From: PALSA-693 sp963729695
Lineage (GTDB): Bacteria; Actinomycetota; Acidimicrobiia; Acidimicrobiales; Palsa-688
Length of the DNA stretch: 64,000 bases
Reading direction: 5' to 3'
NCBI GenBank assembly: GCA_963729695.1
Contig: CAVSOT010000005.1
Coordinates: 62,001-126,000, forward strand
In this document: in pieces, positions 46,813 to 56,899 of the stretch
Position numbering within the stretch: the stretch's first letter is position 1
How the letters are laid out: each line of letters opens with the position of its first letter
Program-made: the position numbers and the translations under genes
Notes under the pieces: model-generated
What the model was told of the DNA's origin: nothing
What the model saw: only the letters and a program-made list of their open reading frames with translations
The model's database searches: none

Positions 46813-47025
46813 TCAGGCCCGGTACCGTTGAGCCTGTTCCAGCTGTTCCGGAGTCAAGTCGGTCGATCGGGCGTTGCCGGCGATGCGCCACTTGCCGTCC
46901 ACCGGGCAACGCATGAACCGCTTGGGGCCGAGGTGGATGGAACCAGCCAGTCGGTTCGACTCACTTGAGGTGAAGTAATGATTGTCCGAGCATCGCAGGA
47001 TACGGTCGCCAATGATCCCGTCCAT
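46813..47025 (-). CDS. small conserved actinobacterial protein with Cys/His motif
   Basis: The 70-residue protein GDRILRCSDNHYFTSSESNR ... LGPKRFMRCPVDGKWR ... TPEQLEQAQRYRA matches a small family often seen in Actinobacteria, in which C-x-x-(G/D)H-x-F and RCPVDG-x-W are constant; the two Cys and one His suggest a minimal zinc ribbon. The ATG at 47025 begins the conserved part although the frame is open further upstream. No function is known. Confidence 0.7.
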   Translation of the reverse strand: MDGIIGDRILRCSDNHYFTSSESNRLAGSIHLGPKRFMRCPVDGKWRIAGNARSTDLTPEQLEQAQRYRA

Positions 47026-47102
47026 GGCTACCAATCCTAATCTCGCTTCAGCTGGTGGGGGTGCTACTTGAAACCTCCTGCGGGTCGCCAACCGACGATC
47101 GC

Positions 47103-47540
47103 CTAGTGATTTAGGTGAAGCAGCCCGGCCTCGGTAGCTGGGAAGGCGCGGGCATGCCGGTAGAACGACGTCAGGTGGGGTTCGAAGTCGACTTGCAGCC
47201 ACTGGCACCCGGCGGTGGCGACGTTGTCGGCGAGGGACTGCACGAGGGCGCGCCAGATACCTCGACGCTGGTAGCCGGGGTCTACACAGGTGTCGAGAAC
47301 AAAGGCATGACAACCACCATCCCAGCACGGGTGGACAAAGCCGATCAGGGTGTCGGCGTCGAAGGCCCCGACCCAAGTGAGACTGTGACGATGCAGCCTT
47401 TGCGTCCACGGCTGCACGGCGGTGGTCTGGTTTAGCCCGTCGGCGAGGGGGCCGGAGGCGTGGTCGGCGTCGAACATGCCCCGGCCCGGGGCACGCCAGT
47501 CCCGCCACCCGCTCGCTGAGCGCGACAGGAACCCGACCAC
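47103..47540 (-). CDS. GNAT family N-acetyltransferase
   Basis: The core is clear: RHSLTWVGAFDADTLIGFVH, HAFVLDTCVDPGYQRRGIWR with the acetyl-CoA loop, and GCQWLQVDFEPHLTSFYRHA. The last motif (VDFE-x-HL-x-x-FY) is typical of a subfamily in Actinobacteria. The first 30-40 residues are unlike that family, so the start may be near 47477 or the N-terminus may be damaged. Acceptor unknown. Confidence 0.72.
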   Translation of the reverse strand: MVGFLSRSASGWRDWRAPGRGMFDADHASGPLADGLNQTTAVQPWTQRLHRHSLTWVGAFDADTLIGFVHPCWDGGCHAFVLDTCVDPGYQRRGIWRALVQSLADNVATAGCQWLQVDFEPHLTSFYRHARAFPATEAGLLHLNH

Positions 47541-48287
47541 GGCTCAGCCGGCGCGCAAGTCGCGTAACATCGACCGTTGGCCGGCGATGTGTGCGCCACG
47601 GCGACCCCAGCCAGGGAGGTTGACCTGGGCGTCGCAGACGCTTGACTGCCGCCCGCAGCCCGGTGGACCAGCAACAGGGGCAGTGCTCAGGCTGTGGAGC
47701 ATGCGGTCGGGGTGACGGTTGACGTTGGGTCGAACCCTCCGCATATTGGGGGGTGGCTGCCGGGTCACTTTGCGGGTGGCTGTCAGGCCGGCGGTGATGG
47801 GCTGGATCAGGCTCTGCATATGGGGTGTTGATGCTGGCGGCTCATCCATCGCTTTCCGGATGGACCCGGTCCGGTATCGGTCTCGAAGGTGGCCGTCGGA
47901 GATGGTGTCGTTGAGCAGGCGAAACCGGACAGGTTGGTGGGCGAGTCCGTGTGGCAGGTCAGATGACTCCTGGCCGGGCAGAACCATCCGGGGAGCTCTG
48001 GCTCCGGTGCCAGCGCCCGTTTGCGACGTAGTCCCTGCTGACAAGGGTCTCATAAATGTTCGGCGGGTTGACACCGGTCATCTGGGCGCTCAGCTTGCCT
48101 TGGCCAGAAAGTCGTGCGCCCAACCGATCCGGTCGAGGACGGAGTCGCCTGGGAGCCAGCTGCGGACGTGAAGGTGAAGTAAATTAAAGGTCCCGGGCGC
48201 CGCGGGCCGCGTGGGCGTACACTCTCGCCTGCGGGCGAGACGGCAACAGGGGCGTCGTGCCCGCGGGACGAGGGAGAGGGGAAAGGT
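47541..48287. other. 750-bp region without an identifiable gene
   Basis: Open frames occur on both strands, but none resembles a protein family. The last 100 bases before 48288 should hold the promoter and ribosome-binding site (GAGAGGGGAAAGG) of the next gene. Confidence 0.4.
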
Positions 48288-49676
48288 GTGACAACGGCGC
48301 TGGGATCGACGTTTCTGAGGGCGGGGATGACAAGGAGGGACGGTCGGCGGCTGCGACGCCTGGCTGGCTGTGTGGCGGTGTCGGTGGTGGGTTTGGCTAC
48401 CGCGGTGGCCGTGGCGCCGTCGGCTGGGGCGGCGACCTCGGCGTTGACGGCCAGCAGCCCACCCAACTTCGGGACTGTTCCCGTCGGCCAGTTCGACGCC
48501 CAGGACGTGCAGGTGACCAATACCGGGGCGTCGACGCTACAGCTCGACCTGAATAACAGCAGCAACTCGGGCGGGTCGCGGGATTTCTTCCCCGGGCCTG
48601 CGCTTAATCCCGCCTCGACGAGCTGCCTGGACCAAAACTTGAACCCGGTGCCGATCCCAGCCCATAGCGTGTGCACAATAGGCGTTTTCTTTGTTCCCAC
48701 CCATTTCGGGGTGCGTTCGACCACCATGACTCTGGCCGATAACGCGGGGGGCACGTTCCAGTTGAGTCTGGCCGGTGCGGGCGTGGCCGGCTACTTTCTG
48801 GCCGGCGCAAACGCGTTTTGGACCACGTTTGGGTTTGCCGCCCAGGATCTTGAGAACCAGGGCTTGGCGCTCAACAAGCCCGTGGTAGGGATGGCGGGGA
48901 CTTCGACAGGCGACGGCTTCTGGCTGGCAGCCTCCGACGGCGGGGTGTTCACCGCTGGCTCGGCCGGATTCTTCGGCTCGGCCGGGAATGTCCACTTGAA
49001 CCAGCCCGTCGTGGGCATGGCGGCCAGCCCCACCGGGAAGGGCTACTGGCTGGTGGCCTCCGACGGCGGAGTATTCACTTACGGTGACGCCGGCTTTTTC
49101 GGCTCGGCCGGCAACGTCCACTTGAGCAAACCCATCGTGGGCATGGCCGCCACCCCCACCGGGAAGGGCTACTGGCTGGTGGCCTCCGACGGCGGAGTAT
49201 TCACTTACGGTGACGCCGGCTTTTTCGGCTCGGCCGGCAATGTGCCGTTGAGCAAGCCCATCGTGGGCATGGCGGCCAGCCCCACCGGGAAGGGCTACTG
49301 GCTGGTGGCCTCCGACGGCGGAGTATTCACTTACGGTGACGCCGGCTTTTTCGGCTCGGCCGGCAATGTGCCGTTGAGCAAGCCCATCGTGGGCATGGCG
49401 GCCAGCCCCACCGGGAAGGGCTACTGGCTGGTGGCCTCGGACGGCGGGGTTCTCACCTACGGTGACGTTCCCTTCGAGGGAAGCCTCGGCGGGCAAGGGT
49501 TCAACAACATCATCGCCATGGCGCCAACCACCGCCCCGCTGCCCGATTTCTTCTTGGAGGCGCCCGCCAGTCTCAGCGTAGGAAGCGGCGAACAAGCCCG
49601 GGCGGCCAGCCTCCTGAGCGCCATTCACCGCGGCCAGATCCGCCGCTACCAGCCCGCGCCGGTAGCCTCGGGATAA
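48288..49676 (+). CDS. secreted ASH/HYDIN-like protein with 42-residue repeats
   Basis: GGGGAAAGG lies before the GTG start. After a signal peptide (CVAVSVVGLATAVAVAPSAG) comes one ASH/HYDIN-type Ig domain: LTASSPPNFGTVPVGQFDAQ, DVQVTNTGASTLQLDL, VCTIGVFFVPTHFGVRST. Six to seven propeller-like repeats follow (GYWLVASDGGVFTYGDAGFF as the core), then a short helical tail. Three consecutive units are almost identical at DNA level with a 126-bp period (49038, 49164, 49290, 49416). It is probably an extracellular, surface-associated protein; binding partner unknown. Confidence 0.78.
   Translation: MTTALGSTFLRAGMTRRDGRRLRRLAGCVAVSVVGLATAVAVAPSAGAATSALTASSPPNFGTVPVGQFDAQDVQVTNTGASTLQLDLNNSSNSGGSRDFFPGPALNPASTSCLDQNLNPVPIPAHSVCTIGVFFVPTHFGVRSTTMTLADNAGGTFQLSLAGAGVAGYFLAGANAFWTTFGFAAQDLENQGLALNKPVVGMAGTSTGDGFWLAASDGGVFTAGSAGFFGSAGNVHLNQPVVGMAASPTGKGYWLVASDGGVFTYGDAGFFGSAGNVHLSKPIVGMAATPTGKGYWLVASDGGVFTYGDAGFFGSAGNVPLSKPIVGMAASPTGKGYWLVASDGGVFTYGDAGFFGSAGNVPLSKPIVGMAASPTGKGYWLVASDGGVLTYGDVPFEGSLGGQGFNNIIAMAPTTAPLPDFFLEAPASLSVGSGEQARAASLLSAIHRGQIRRYQPAPVASG
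49038..49460 (+). repeat. 126-bp tandem repeats inside the coding sequence
   Basis: Units starting AAGGGCTACTGGCTGGTGGC recur at 49038, 49164, 49290 and 49416, exactly 126 bp (42 codons) apart and nearly identical. This points to recent slippage or gene conversion. Confidence 0.92.
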
Positions 49677-50502
49677 AACCGTGCACCGGCCGGCCGCGGG
49701 TACGTTTCGCACGCCCCCGATTCCGCCAGCTGCGTGCGCCTACGGCTGCACTCCTGTCGACCGCCCGCACAAATGGACTTTGCGTAGGTCGAGCGTGTCG
49801 CCAGCGGAAGCGGGGAGATCAATCCTACTCGTCCGGCCTGGTTGGGCCGGACGACCGGCCCACGATGGGACGCCATCGTTTCCCACCGCCATGGCCCACC
49901 GCCGCGGCGACGATCGCCGGCGGTGGGCGGCGAGGCGGATCTGGCCGCGGTGGCTAAGCCTCAAAAGGAGGCGACGCTCACCCCGGAAAAAATCCGGGGC
50001 TGGTACCCATGAGCCCGATCCAGCCGGGCCCAAGGAGCTGCGCTGCTTCGAGCAAGGGCGAAGTAACCCTGGCGACGAAGCCGCCTCTGCCGTGGTACGC
50101 CGACCGCGACGGCCGCCGCTGGATGGCGAGAGCGGCTATGAGCTTCCTTCCCCCCTCCTCGAGCGACGACCGCAGCCCTGCCAGCAACCGCACAGGACGG
50201 ACCGGCGGCCCCACCCAGGCCAGGCGACTGAGGCTTGAGCGCCATGCGGTCTCCTACGCGTGGGAGAATGCCTGAAGCGTCGTTGTGGCTGGCATTCGGT
50301 GTTCGGAGTCGGCGACCACCCCCAAATCCGTCATTTCGGTCGGCTCCGGCGGGTCGGGATGCACTCACAGGGCGCAGAGAGGTTAACCAGATGGGTGTCG
50401 CTCGCCAGCTTGATTCGACCTTTGTTTCGCCAGTGTGATGGGACCGTCTCGGCGGGGTTGCGGCGTCGGTGTGGTGATGATGACGGTCGGGGGCCTGATC
50501 GG
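49677..50502. other. region without an identifiable gene
   Basis: No gene can be supported. The part nearest 50500 probably includes the end of the IS whose IstB remnant follows. Confidence 0.4.
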
Positions 50503-50711
50503 TCAAGTGGGGCGTCGACGGCGAGGCCTGGGGTTGGTGGTGCCGATGTGGATTCCGGGTTTTTGGCGGCGCCCGTAGGACTCGCCTTCGAGGAGGAGTT
50601 CGTAGGCGGCGGACTGGACGGTCGATGGCGGATGGGGCGAGGAGGGCGTCGGCCATCTGGGCTAGCCACTCGATGGGCTCGCGGTTGGAGGTGACCACCG
50701 TTGGAGGCGGT
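50503..50711 (-). mobile_element. IstB-like (IS21) ATPase C-terminal remnant
   Basis: The minus strand reads PPTVVTSNREPIEWLAQMAD and ALLAPSAIDR, then shifts frame to SAAYELLLEGESYGRRQKPG and a stop at 50503. These are the closing motifs of IS21-type IstB helper ATPases. The Walker A and B parts are missing. Confidence 0.75.
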
Positions 50712-50734
50712 CCGGTGGCGTTCGACGATTCCCG

Positions 50735-50997
50735 CTGTGCTCGGTCAGCACCGTCTTGGACCGCGTGCCGTTGCGTCCGTTGCCCGACCCAGCCCCGGCC
50801 GGGATCGTGCCTCTCGTAGCCCAAGTGCTCGGTCATCTCCTCGCCCAGGGCGGCCTCGATCACTGACTTGGTCAGCTGCTTGAGCAGCCGATCCGTCCGT
50901 CAACGACTCCCCGCTCCTTGGCCTGGCGGACCAGCTCCGCCGCTACCTCCTGCTAGGCCGGCCGTCTCTTGGCCACATCATCGAGTGTTGCGGTCAT
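50735..50997 (-). mobile_element. IS256-family transposase N-terminal remnant
   Basis: From ATG 50997 the minus strand reads MTATLDDVAKRRPA, a stop, VAAELVRQAKERGVVDG, then in other frames LLKQLTKSVIEAALGEEMTE, HLGYERHDP and NGTRSKTVLTE-like residues. This is the start of an IS256 (Mutator-type) transposase with several frameshifts and stops. The catalytic domain is gone; the IstB remnant begins within 25 bases, so one element inserted in or recombined with the other. Confidence 0.78.
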
Positions 50998-51150
50998 CTC
51001 CAGCCTTTCTCGCCGAGCCAGCAGGCTCAGCGTGTCAAGCCGGAAACACCGTTAGGTCGAACAGTCCCATCGGCCGGGCTGAACCAGATGGGCTCTCCCT
51101 GCGTGTTGTATGCGTGGAGGGAGTATGGACGGCGAGGTTGTAGCGGAGAC

Positions 51151-51390
51151 TTGCTGGAGGGTTTTTGCCGGTACGAGTACCCACGACTCGTCGGGTTGCT
51201 CAGCCTGTACTGCGGTGATCGCTCGGTGGCGGAGGATCTCGCGCAAGCGACGTTGGCCCGGGTGTGGCAGCACTGGGACCGGGTGGCGAGACTCGACGCC
51301 CCGGGTCTGTGGTCGCGGCGGGTTGCGCTCAACCTGGCCAACTCGTGGCACCGCCGCCAGCGCCTTTCACGGCGAAGGGCATCCACAGTG
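51151..51390 (+). pseudogene. ECF sigma factor region 2 remnant
   Basis: The plus strand reads FCRYEYPRLVGLLSLYCGDR, SVAEDLAQATLARVWQHWDR and PGLWSRRVALNLANSWHRR, which is sigma region 2 of an ECF factor (SigE-like). Region 4 is missing and the frame runs into unrelated sequence antisense to the SDR gene. Confidence 0.75.
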
Positions 51391-51464
51391 GTGACGTCCA
51401 CACTGGTAGAGGGAGCAATTAGACCACAACGGCCCCGTCGCACCGGGGCGGCCTCCACTGCTAC

Positions 51465-52310
51465 TCAGTCCGCTGTGGCGAAACGGATCTGTAAGACGTC
51501 GCGCGCCGCGATGTCCGCAGCCCGCCGGGCCAAGTCGGGCAGGTCCCAGTCGACCGATAGGAACCGGCCGGTCAATCCGTCCGCCTCCCCGCTGGCCAGG
51601 AACACCACTGCTGCGGCGGGCACCTCAACCGGGACCTCCGGGTAAGGCTGCTCGTCGACGAGGGGGGCCAGCCATTTGCGACCAGTCTCTGTGTAGACCG
51701 CACCATCGAACAACTCGGTCCGGACAAAGCCAGGCGAGAGGGCGAAGACATACACGCCACGACCCCGGAGCTCCCCCGCAAGAGAGTCGGTCAGGCGCAC
51801 CTGCGCAGCCTTGGAGCAGGCGTAGGCAGAGTCATAAGGCCATGGAAATCCGGCGACCATGGAGGTGATGTTCACGATGTGTCCCCGACCTCGGGCCACC
51901 ATGTCCGAGAGCACCGCATGCGCGCACAGAAAGGTCCCATGAAGGTTGACCGCAACGTCGTGCCACCAGGCTTCGGGGTTGATCTCCCACAGCGGCCCGA
52001 CGGCCCCGTCATCGCCTCCATTATTGCTGCCGGCATTGTTGACCAAAATGTCGATCTGCCCGAAGCTGTCCATGGCCGTCGCCACGCAGCGCCGCACCGA
52101 CTCCGATTCGGTCACATCGAGATGCACAGCCAGCGCCTGCCCGCCTCGATCCCGCACCTCGGCCGCCACGGCCTCGACCTCGATCATGGTGCGAGCCCCC
52201 AGCACCACGATCGATCCGGCGCCGGCGAGGGCCATGGCAGTCGCTTTGCCAATGCCCCTCCCCGCTCCTGTGACGAGACTGACCTGATCCTCCAGCGGTC
52301 GCTGACCCAT
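51465..52310 (-). CDS. short-chain dehydrogenase/reductase (SDR)
   Basis: The start at 52310 follows AGGGGG; the open frame further upstream is Arg-rich and not part of the family. The 281-residue SDR has TGAGRGIG, DVTESESVRRC, VNNAGSNNGG, Ser in NITSMVAGF and YACSKAA with the catalytic Tyr and Lys. The C-terminus is longer than usual by about 30 residues. It should oxidise or reduce an alcohol/ketone; substrate unknown. Confidence 0.87.
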   Translation of the reverse strand: MGQRPLEDQVSLVTGAGRGIGKATAMALAGAGSIVVLGARTMIEVEAVAAEVRDRGGQALAVHLDVTESESVRRCVATAMDSFGQIDILVNNAGSNNGGDDGAVGPLWEINPEAWWHDVAVNLHGTFLCAHAVLSDMVARGRGHIVNITSMVAGFPWPYDSAYACSKAAQVRLTDSLAGELRGRGVYVFALSPGFVRTELFDGAVYTETGRKWLAPLVDEQPYPEVPVEVPAAAVVFLASGEADGLTGRFLSVDWDLPDLARRAADIAARDVLQIRFATAD

Positions 52311-52444
52311 TCGTCCCCCTGCGTTCTCGAGCGGCGCATTCAGACCGCGTAACCGGCGCGCCACTCTACGCGAGAGATACCGAGCCGACGACTCGGCGCC
52401 GCGGCACCCGGCCCGAAGACGACGGCGGCCCTTTTGGTATAGGA

Positions 52445-52815
52445 CCACTGGCGAACCTGTTCGATCCGATTTTTCCCGCCGCCGACATGGCGACACTCCT
52501 GAACCGGTTGGCCCCCCTGGTGCTGTCTGTTCGCCAGCACGGCACGGCCGTGGTCGAAGGCGGCCAAACCATACCCTATGACCTGACCGTCAACGCCAAG
52601 CACTTCAAGTCCATGCTGGGCGCTGCCTCAGCGTCACCGTTGCAGCCATCCGGTCCGATTCAGCTGCGGGTGGATTCCGAGAACCGAGTGCGCCAAACTC
52701 CAGTTCGCCTTCACTGTTTCCCAGGTCGGACCGATCACCGAGACTTCGAACTACACACATTTCGGTCTGCCCGTGCAGGTCGCCATCCCCCAGCCAGCGA
52801 GGTAGAGACCCTCAA
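52445..52815 (+). pseudogene. LppX/LprG-like lipoprotein remnant
   Basis: The plus strand reads PLANLFDPIFPAADMATLLN, then QTIPYDLTVNAKHFKSML and, in the next frame, LQFAFTVSQVGPITETSNYT and HFGLPVQVAIP. The closing strand is the end signature of LppX_LprAFG-type lipid-carrier lipoproteins. Signal peptide and first half are missing, and a frameshift lies near 52690. Confidence 0.55.
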
Positions 52816-52975
52816 GCAATCCGGGACGGACCCATGTTCCGTCATGAACGCTATCGGCGATTCCGGCGGAGTGCAGACGGACAGGCGATCAAGTTTCTCC
52901 TGCCGGAGCAACTGCTGACAACTCCGACTCGACAGGACAATCCAGGCGGGAAGGTCCAGCAGGCCGGAAGATCAG

Positions 52976-53210
52976 TGACCGTCGCTTCGACCATCGTCTT
53001 CATGTCCTCGGCTGAGCTGATGTCGACATGCACGGCGAGAGCCTTTCCGCCGGCCGCCTCGATCTCGTCGGCCACCGCCCGGGAGCCCGGCTCGTTGATA
53101 TCGGCCACCACTACCGAGGCGCCTTCGCGGGCGAACGCCACAGCGGTGGCCTGGCCCATCCCCGAAGCTGCGCCGGTTACGATTCCGACCTTGTCTTCCA
53201 GTCTGTTCAC
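52976..53210 (-). pseudogene. SDR N-terminal remnant
   Basis: The first 78 residues are a normal SDR start (VGIVTGAASGMGQATAVAFA, VVVADINEPGSRAVADEIEA, VHVDISSAEDMKTMVEATV), after which the sequence no longer fits and the active-site YxxxK is absent. The rest has been deleted at about 52976. The 3' side abuts the lipoprotein remnant. Confidence 0.8.
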
Positions 53211-53658
53211 GTTGTGTCTCCTGATTTCCCCAGCGACGGTGACCTACCCGGGCGCGGAGACTACCGGTCGGATGGGGGGGGGTTGAATATCCACAGCATT
53301 TCCTTGCGTCCGCAGACCCTCTCGTGAGATCGTTGCCGAAAACGGTCGTCGCCTTTACGGAATCAACGCTCATTTCAGGCCAGTATCTGAACGTAGCGCG
53401 GTTGGGGAGGATCCTTTTGAACGCGCCCCGATCGGGTCCAATGACGATTAGTGTGTTACGATCGTACGGAACCGGCGAACAGTTTCGTGCCCAAAAGGCC
53501 ACAGAATAGAAGTACGCCTACGGTGGTCGGTTTGCTTTGTCACGCAAGGCTGCGGTGCCGGCTGGGTGATCGGCTAATTCTGGCGGCCCGTGAACGGTCG
53601 AGGTTTGTCCCACTATTCTCCAGCGAATAGGAACGCATCGGACGGAAAGGAGAGACCC

Positions 53659-54471
53659 GTGGGTCGAAACCGGCTTGATGGCAAGGTAGCCTTGGTCACC
53701 GGGGCGTCTCGCGGTCTGGGCCGCGCCATCGCCTTGGAACTCGCGGAACAGGGTGCGGACATCGTTGTCTCGGCACGGTCGAATGTCGCTCGCCCACATC
53801 TTCCCGGGACTATTGGTGAGACGGCCACCGAGGTGGAGCGGCTCGGCCGGAAGGCCGTGGCCGTCAAGGCGGACCTTCTGATTCCTTCCGATGTCGACCG
53901 CTTGGTGGCTGAGACTGCTAAGGCGTTCGGGCGGGTTGACATCTTGGTCAACAACGCCGCCAACACGGAGGAAGCGTTGTTCCAAGGTTTTTGGGAGACC
54001 AGCCCCGAAAGCTGGGACCAGCAGGTCGAGTTGAACCTCAATGTGTGTTATCGCCTGATGAAGAGTTTCGCCCCCGGTATGAAGGAGAATGGAGGGGGTT
54101 TGATCATTAATACCGGTGGCGCGAACATGCTTCCTCCGGAGGGGACGGAGACCATTGCTTGGCAAGGACTTACGGTAGCCACTTCGTATCACAGCACGAA
54201 GATCGCCCTTTTGGCGATGTCGATCGGTGCAGCCAAGGAACTGGCCGACAGCAACATCGCGGTCGTGACGATATCCCCAGGGACAACGGCGACTGAAGTG
54301 TTTAAGTGGCATTCGGAGCGCTTTGGGATTGATCTGGGTCCGGCCAGTCCTGCCGCGTTGCCGGCGCAGGCCGTCGGTTATATCGCGACCAGCGAGAACC
54401 CCATGACATACTCGGGCACGTTCATCGATGCAGTCTCCCTCTTGCGTGAAGTCGGCCTCGCGCCGACATGA
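53659..54471 (+). CDS. short-chain dehydrogenase/reductase (SDR)
   Basis: AAAGGAGA precedes the GTG at 53659. The 270-residue SDR has TGASRGLG, VVSARSN, VNNAANTEE, a Thr-Gly-Gly (IINTGGANM) where the catalytic Ser normally is, and YHSTK with the catalytic Tyr and Lys. The long insert after strand 2 (VARPHLPGTIGETATEVERL) resembles the SDRs annotated near steroid or citronellol catabolism genes. Substrate unknown. Confidence 0.85.
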   Translation: MGRNRLDGKVALVTGASRGLGRAIALELAEQGADIVVSARSNVARPHLPGTIGETATEVERLGRKAVAVKADLLIPSDVDRLVAETAKAFGRVDILVNNAANTEEALFQGFWETSPESWDQQVELNLNVCYRLMKSFAPGMKENGGGLIINTGGANMLPPEGTETIAWQGLTVATSYHSTKIALLAMSIGAAKELADSNIAVVTISPGTTATEVFKWHSERFGIDLGPASPAALPAQAVGYIATSENPMTYSGTFIDAVSLLREVGLAPT

Positions 54472-55199
54472 CTGAAGCCTGAGCGGGCGCTAGCCTTGGC
54501 CACGCCATCGGTATAGGTCAACCTGTCCATGTGATAGCTGTCTGGCGGGCGGATCACCACCTCGGGGACGATGAGCGACTTCACAGGACCGGCCATCTCC
54601 GATCCGATGCTGTCACTACCGGACGTGATGGGGCTCTGTGGTGGGTGGCAAGGCTGGTCCCGACACCCAGATCGCACCACGATTGCGGGTCCGGTTTGTT
54701 CGGGTTGGGTCATGCGTCGAAAAGGTCCCCGCCTTCCCGTGCTGCTCGGATGGATGGCATGCGTGGCCGGGTTAGTAGGGCTTCTCCCCGTGTCCCGCAG
54801 CTCTCCGTAGGTGGGAGCTGTTCCCGTGCTTCTTGGCCGCGGACTTCGGCATATTCCTTCGGAATGATGGCGGCTACGGCGTCAGTGATGGAGACGGCCC
54901 CGGTGGAACGCGCTGGTCTGGCATCTGCCTTCGCAGCGGTCCACCAGAGAGGCGGGCTGGCCTTTGATGGAATTCTTCTTCTCCAGGTTCTTTTTATGCC
55001 TGCCTGCTGTCCGCGTGGCTCAAGCGGATGTCACCTTTCACTCTCGAGCACGACCAAGTGGGTGTGCTCGGACAGCGAGCGCGCTGCTTCTCACGAACAA
55101 CTGTAATCTCGTCCCCGTGCGAAACTCCGTCGTCATCCACACCGTCTTCGGCACGAGTCCGGACAGCCCGGGTAATCCATTCGTGGTCGCGGGGCTGTC
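54472..55199. other. region with an MFS transporter scrap
   Basis: At 54864-54995 the plus strand reads SVMETAPVERAGLASAFAAV and HQRGGLAF, the conserved loop before the last helices of DHA2-type major facilitator transporters. The rest of the transporter is unrecognisable. No other gene is seen. Confidence 0.5.
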
Positions 55200-56108
55200 G
55201 TGACAGCCGTCCCGTCCGTTCCCCACAGCGTGCTCGATGGCCGGCTCACCGAGCTCGAAGCAACCCAGGCCATCCTCGACACCCTGTACCGCTACGCCCA
55301 CAGCATCGACTACGGGCTCGAGGACGACTGGGTTGACTGCTTCACCGAGGACGCAGTCTGGTACACGAAGCGCAACCCGATCGCCGCCGCCGGCAGGCCC
55401 GACCACCGCTACCAGGGCCAGGCCGAGCTGCGCGCGTTCGTCTCCGCCCACACGAGGCCGCCCGTGGGTTGGCACAAGCACATGCTGGTCGAGCCCCGCA
55501 TCCACCTAGACGGCGATCGCTGCCGGGTGGACAGCTACATGATGCGCCTCGACGCGCACCCCGCCGGCTCGTACGTCCGGGCGTTCGGTCGCTATCGTGA
55601 CCGCTTGGTCCGGTGTCCGGACGGCCGGTGGCGAATCGAGGAGCGGATCGCCGAGATCGACGGCACCCATCCGTTCGGCGAACCCGGCGCGGGACCGGAC
55701 GTCTCGGAGGCGTGGTCGATCGAGGAGATCAAGCGACTCAAGGCGCGCTACAGCCGCTACTTCGACGAGAAGCGGTGGCCCGAGTGGGCCGACCTGCTCA
55801 CGGAGAATGTACAGGCGTGGCTGACCAACGACTCAGCACCCATCGAGGGTCGGGACCCCGTCGTGGCGTACGTGTCGCCCCGCGTTGCAGACGCCACCAC
55901 GGTCCACGAAGTCTCGATGCCCGACATCCGGATCACGGGGCCCACCACCGCCGACGGGACGTGGGACGGCCTCTCGCTGGTCGACGCACCCGACGGCACG
56001 ACCCGCCGGCAATGGGCCCGCCACGACGACCAGTACGAGTTGGGCGCCGACGGTTGCTGGCGGATCCGCGCCATCCGTGTCACCGAACTGCGCAATGAGG
56101 CCAGCTGA
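55200..56108 (+). CDS. tandem SnoaL/NTF2-like domain protein
   Basis: The 302-residue protein holds two NTF2-fold units of about 140 residues. The first opens AILDTLYRYAHSIDYGLEDD with WVDCFTEDAVW and closes CPDGRWRIEERIAEIDG; the second opens EIKRLKARYSRYFDEKRWPE with WADLLTENVQAW and closes GADGCWRIRAIRVTELR. A His pair (GWHKHMLVEPRI) in the first matches the usual active-site position of SnoaL_4-type enzymes; the second lacks it. Fusion of two such units is less common than single ones. It probably acts on a small ring compound with the nearby SDRs. Confidence 0.78.
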   Translation: MTAVPSVPHSVLDGRLTELEATQAILDTLYRYAHSIDYGLEDDWVDCFTEDAVWYTKRNPIAAAGRPDHRYQGQAELRAFVSAHTRPPVGWHKHMLVEPRIHLDGDRCRVDSYMMRLDAHPAGSYVRAFGRYRDRLVRCPDGRWRIEERIAEIDGTHPFGEPGAGPDVSEAWSIEEIKRLKARYSRYFDEKRWPEWADLLTENVQAWLTNDSAPIEGRDPVVAYVSPRVADATTVHEVSMPDIRITGPTTADGTWDGLSLVDAPDGTTRRQWARHDDQYELGADGCWRIRAIRVTELRNEAS

Positions 56109-56899
56109 CTGGACAAGATATCGCACGTCGTGCAGCGCACCCGCGGTTTGGGCGAAGGACGGCTCCGGGTCAGATCATCTGCCGTCCGCCCACCGCTCTA
56201 CGGTTCCGTTGACTAACGGCCGCACCGCCAGACGAACGAGGTATAGGCATCACTCGCCAGCGACTCAGTCGTAAGTTTGGCGAAAACCGGCGGTCCCCGG
56301 ACGTCCCTGAGTCGGTCGGGGTAGAATCCGGGCAGATTTGAACACCCGAGCGTAACGTCATTGGAGGTGCCCGCTAAGGATCCGCGACCGGAAGAGCGAC
56401 GGACCCCGCAGGTCCCGTCGCAACTCCTTTGGAAAGCTGTCGCGTATGCGGTTCCCTTCCGGGAGGGGCCAGGAGGTCCTTCTATGCGCGCAGTCGGCGT
56501 CCTAAGGCCCCGATTTGGTCGAGCGCCGAGCGGTCGCTATGCGCAGCCTGAGGTATGTGGGCTTGTCCAATGCGCGTCAACCAGATACCGCCCCAGTCCT
56601 TCGCGCATGCCCGATTCGGCATCGATGTGCACCTTGCAGACCGACCTAGACAGGTGCCGGGGCAGGAGCGCCGATTCTTCGGGGCGCTGAGGCGCCCGAA
56701 CGCCGGCCGCGGTGGCTCGGTTTCCAACGGTGCAATGGCGTCAGCGCATGGATTACTGGGGCGTATCGGTCGCTGAATAAGAACTAGTCCTTTGCTCGAC
56801 GTGACCACACCGACTCGCTCTATCGCGAGTTGGATGCCGCTGGGCTCTGCATTGTTATACTTCGTTCGTTTCGTTCACCATACTGAGCAGGGTGGAGCT
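56109..56899. other. intergenic region with dispersed-repeat copies
   Basis: No gene is supported. Bases 56297-56337 repeat the element at 38456, and the reverse complement of 56437-56455 repeats GGGAACCGCATACGCGAC from 38516. Confidence 0.5.

Noticed and set aside
48537..49712. 391-codon minus-strand frame with regular repeats
   Set aside because: It is the antisense of the 126-bp repeats in the secreted protein gene; the repetition is inherited from the sense strand.
49961..50863. 300-codon minus-strand frame
   Set aside because: It strings together out-of-frame pieces of the IS256 and IstB remnants and then random sequence.
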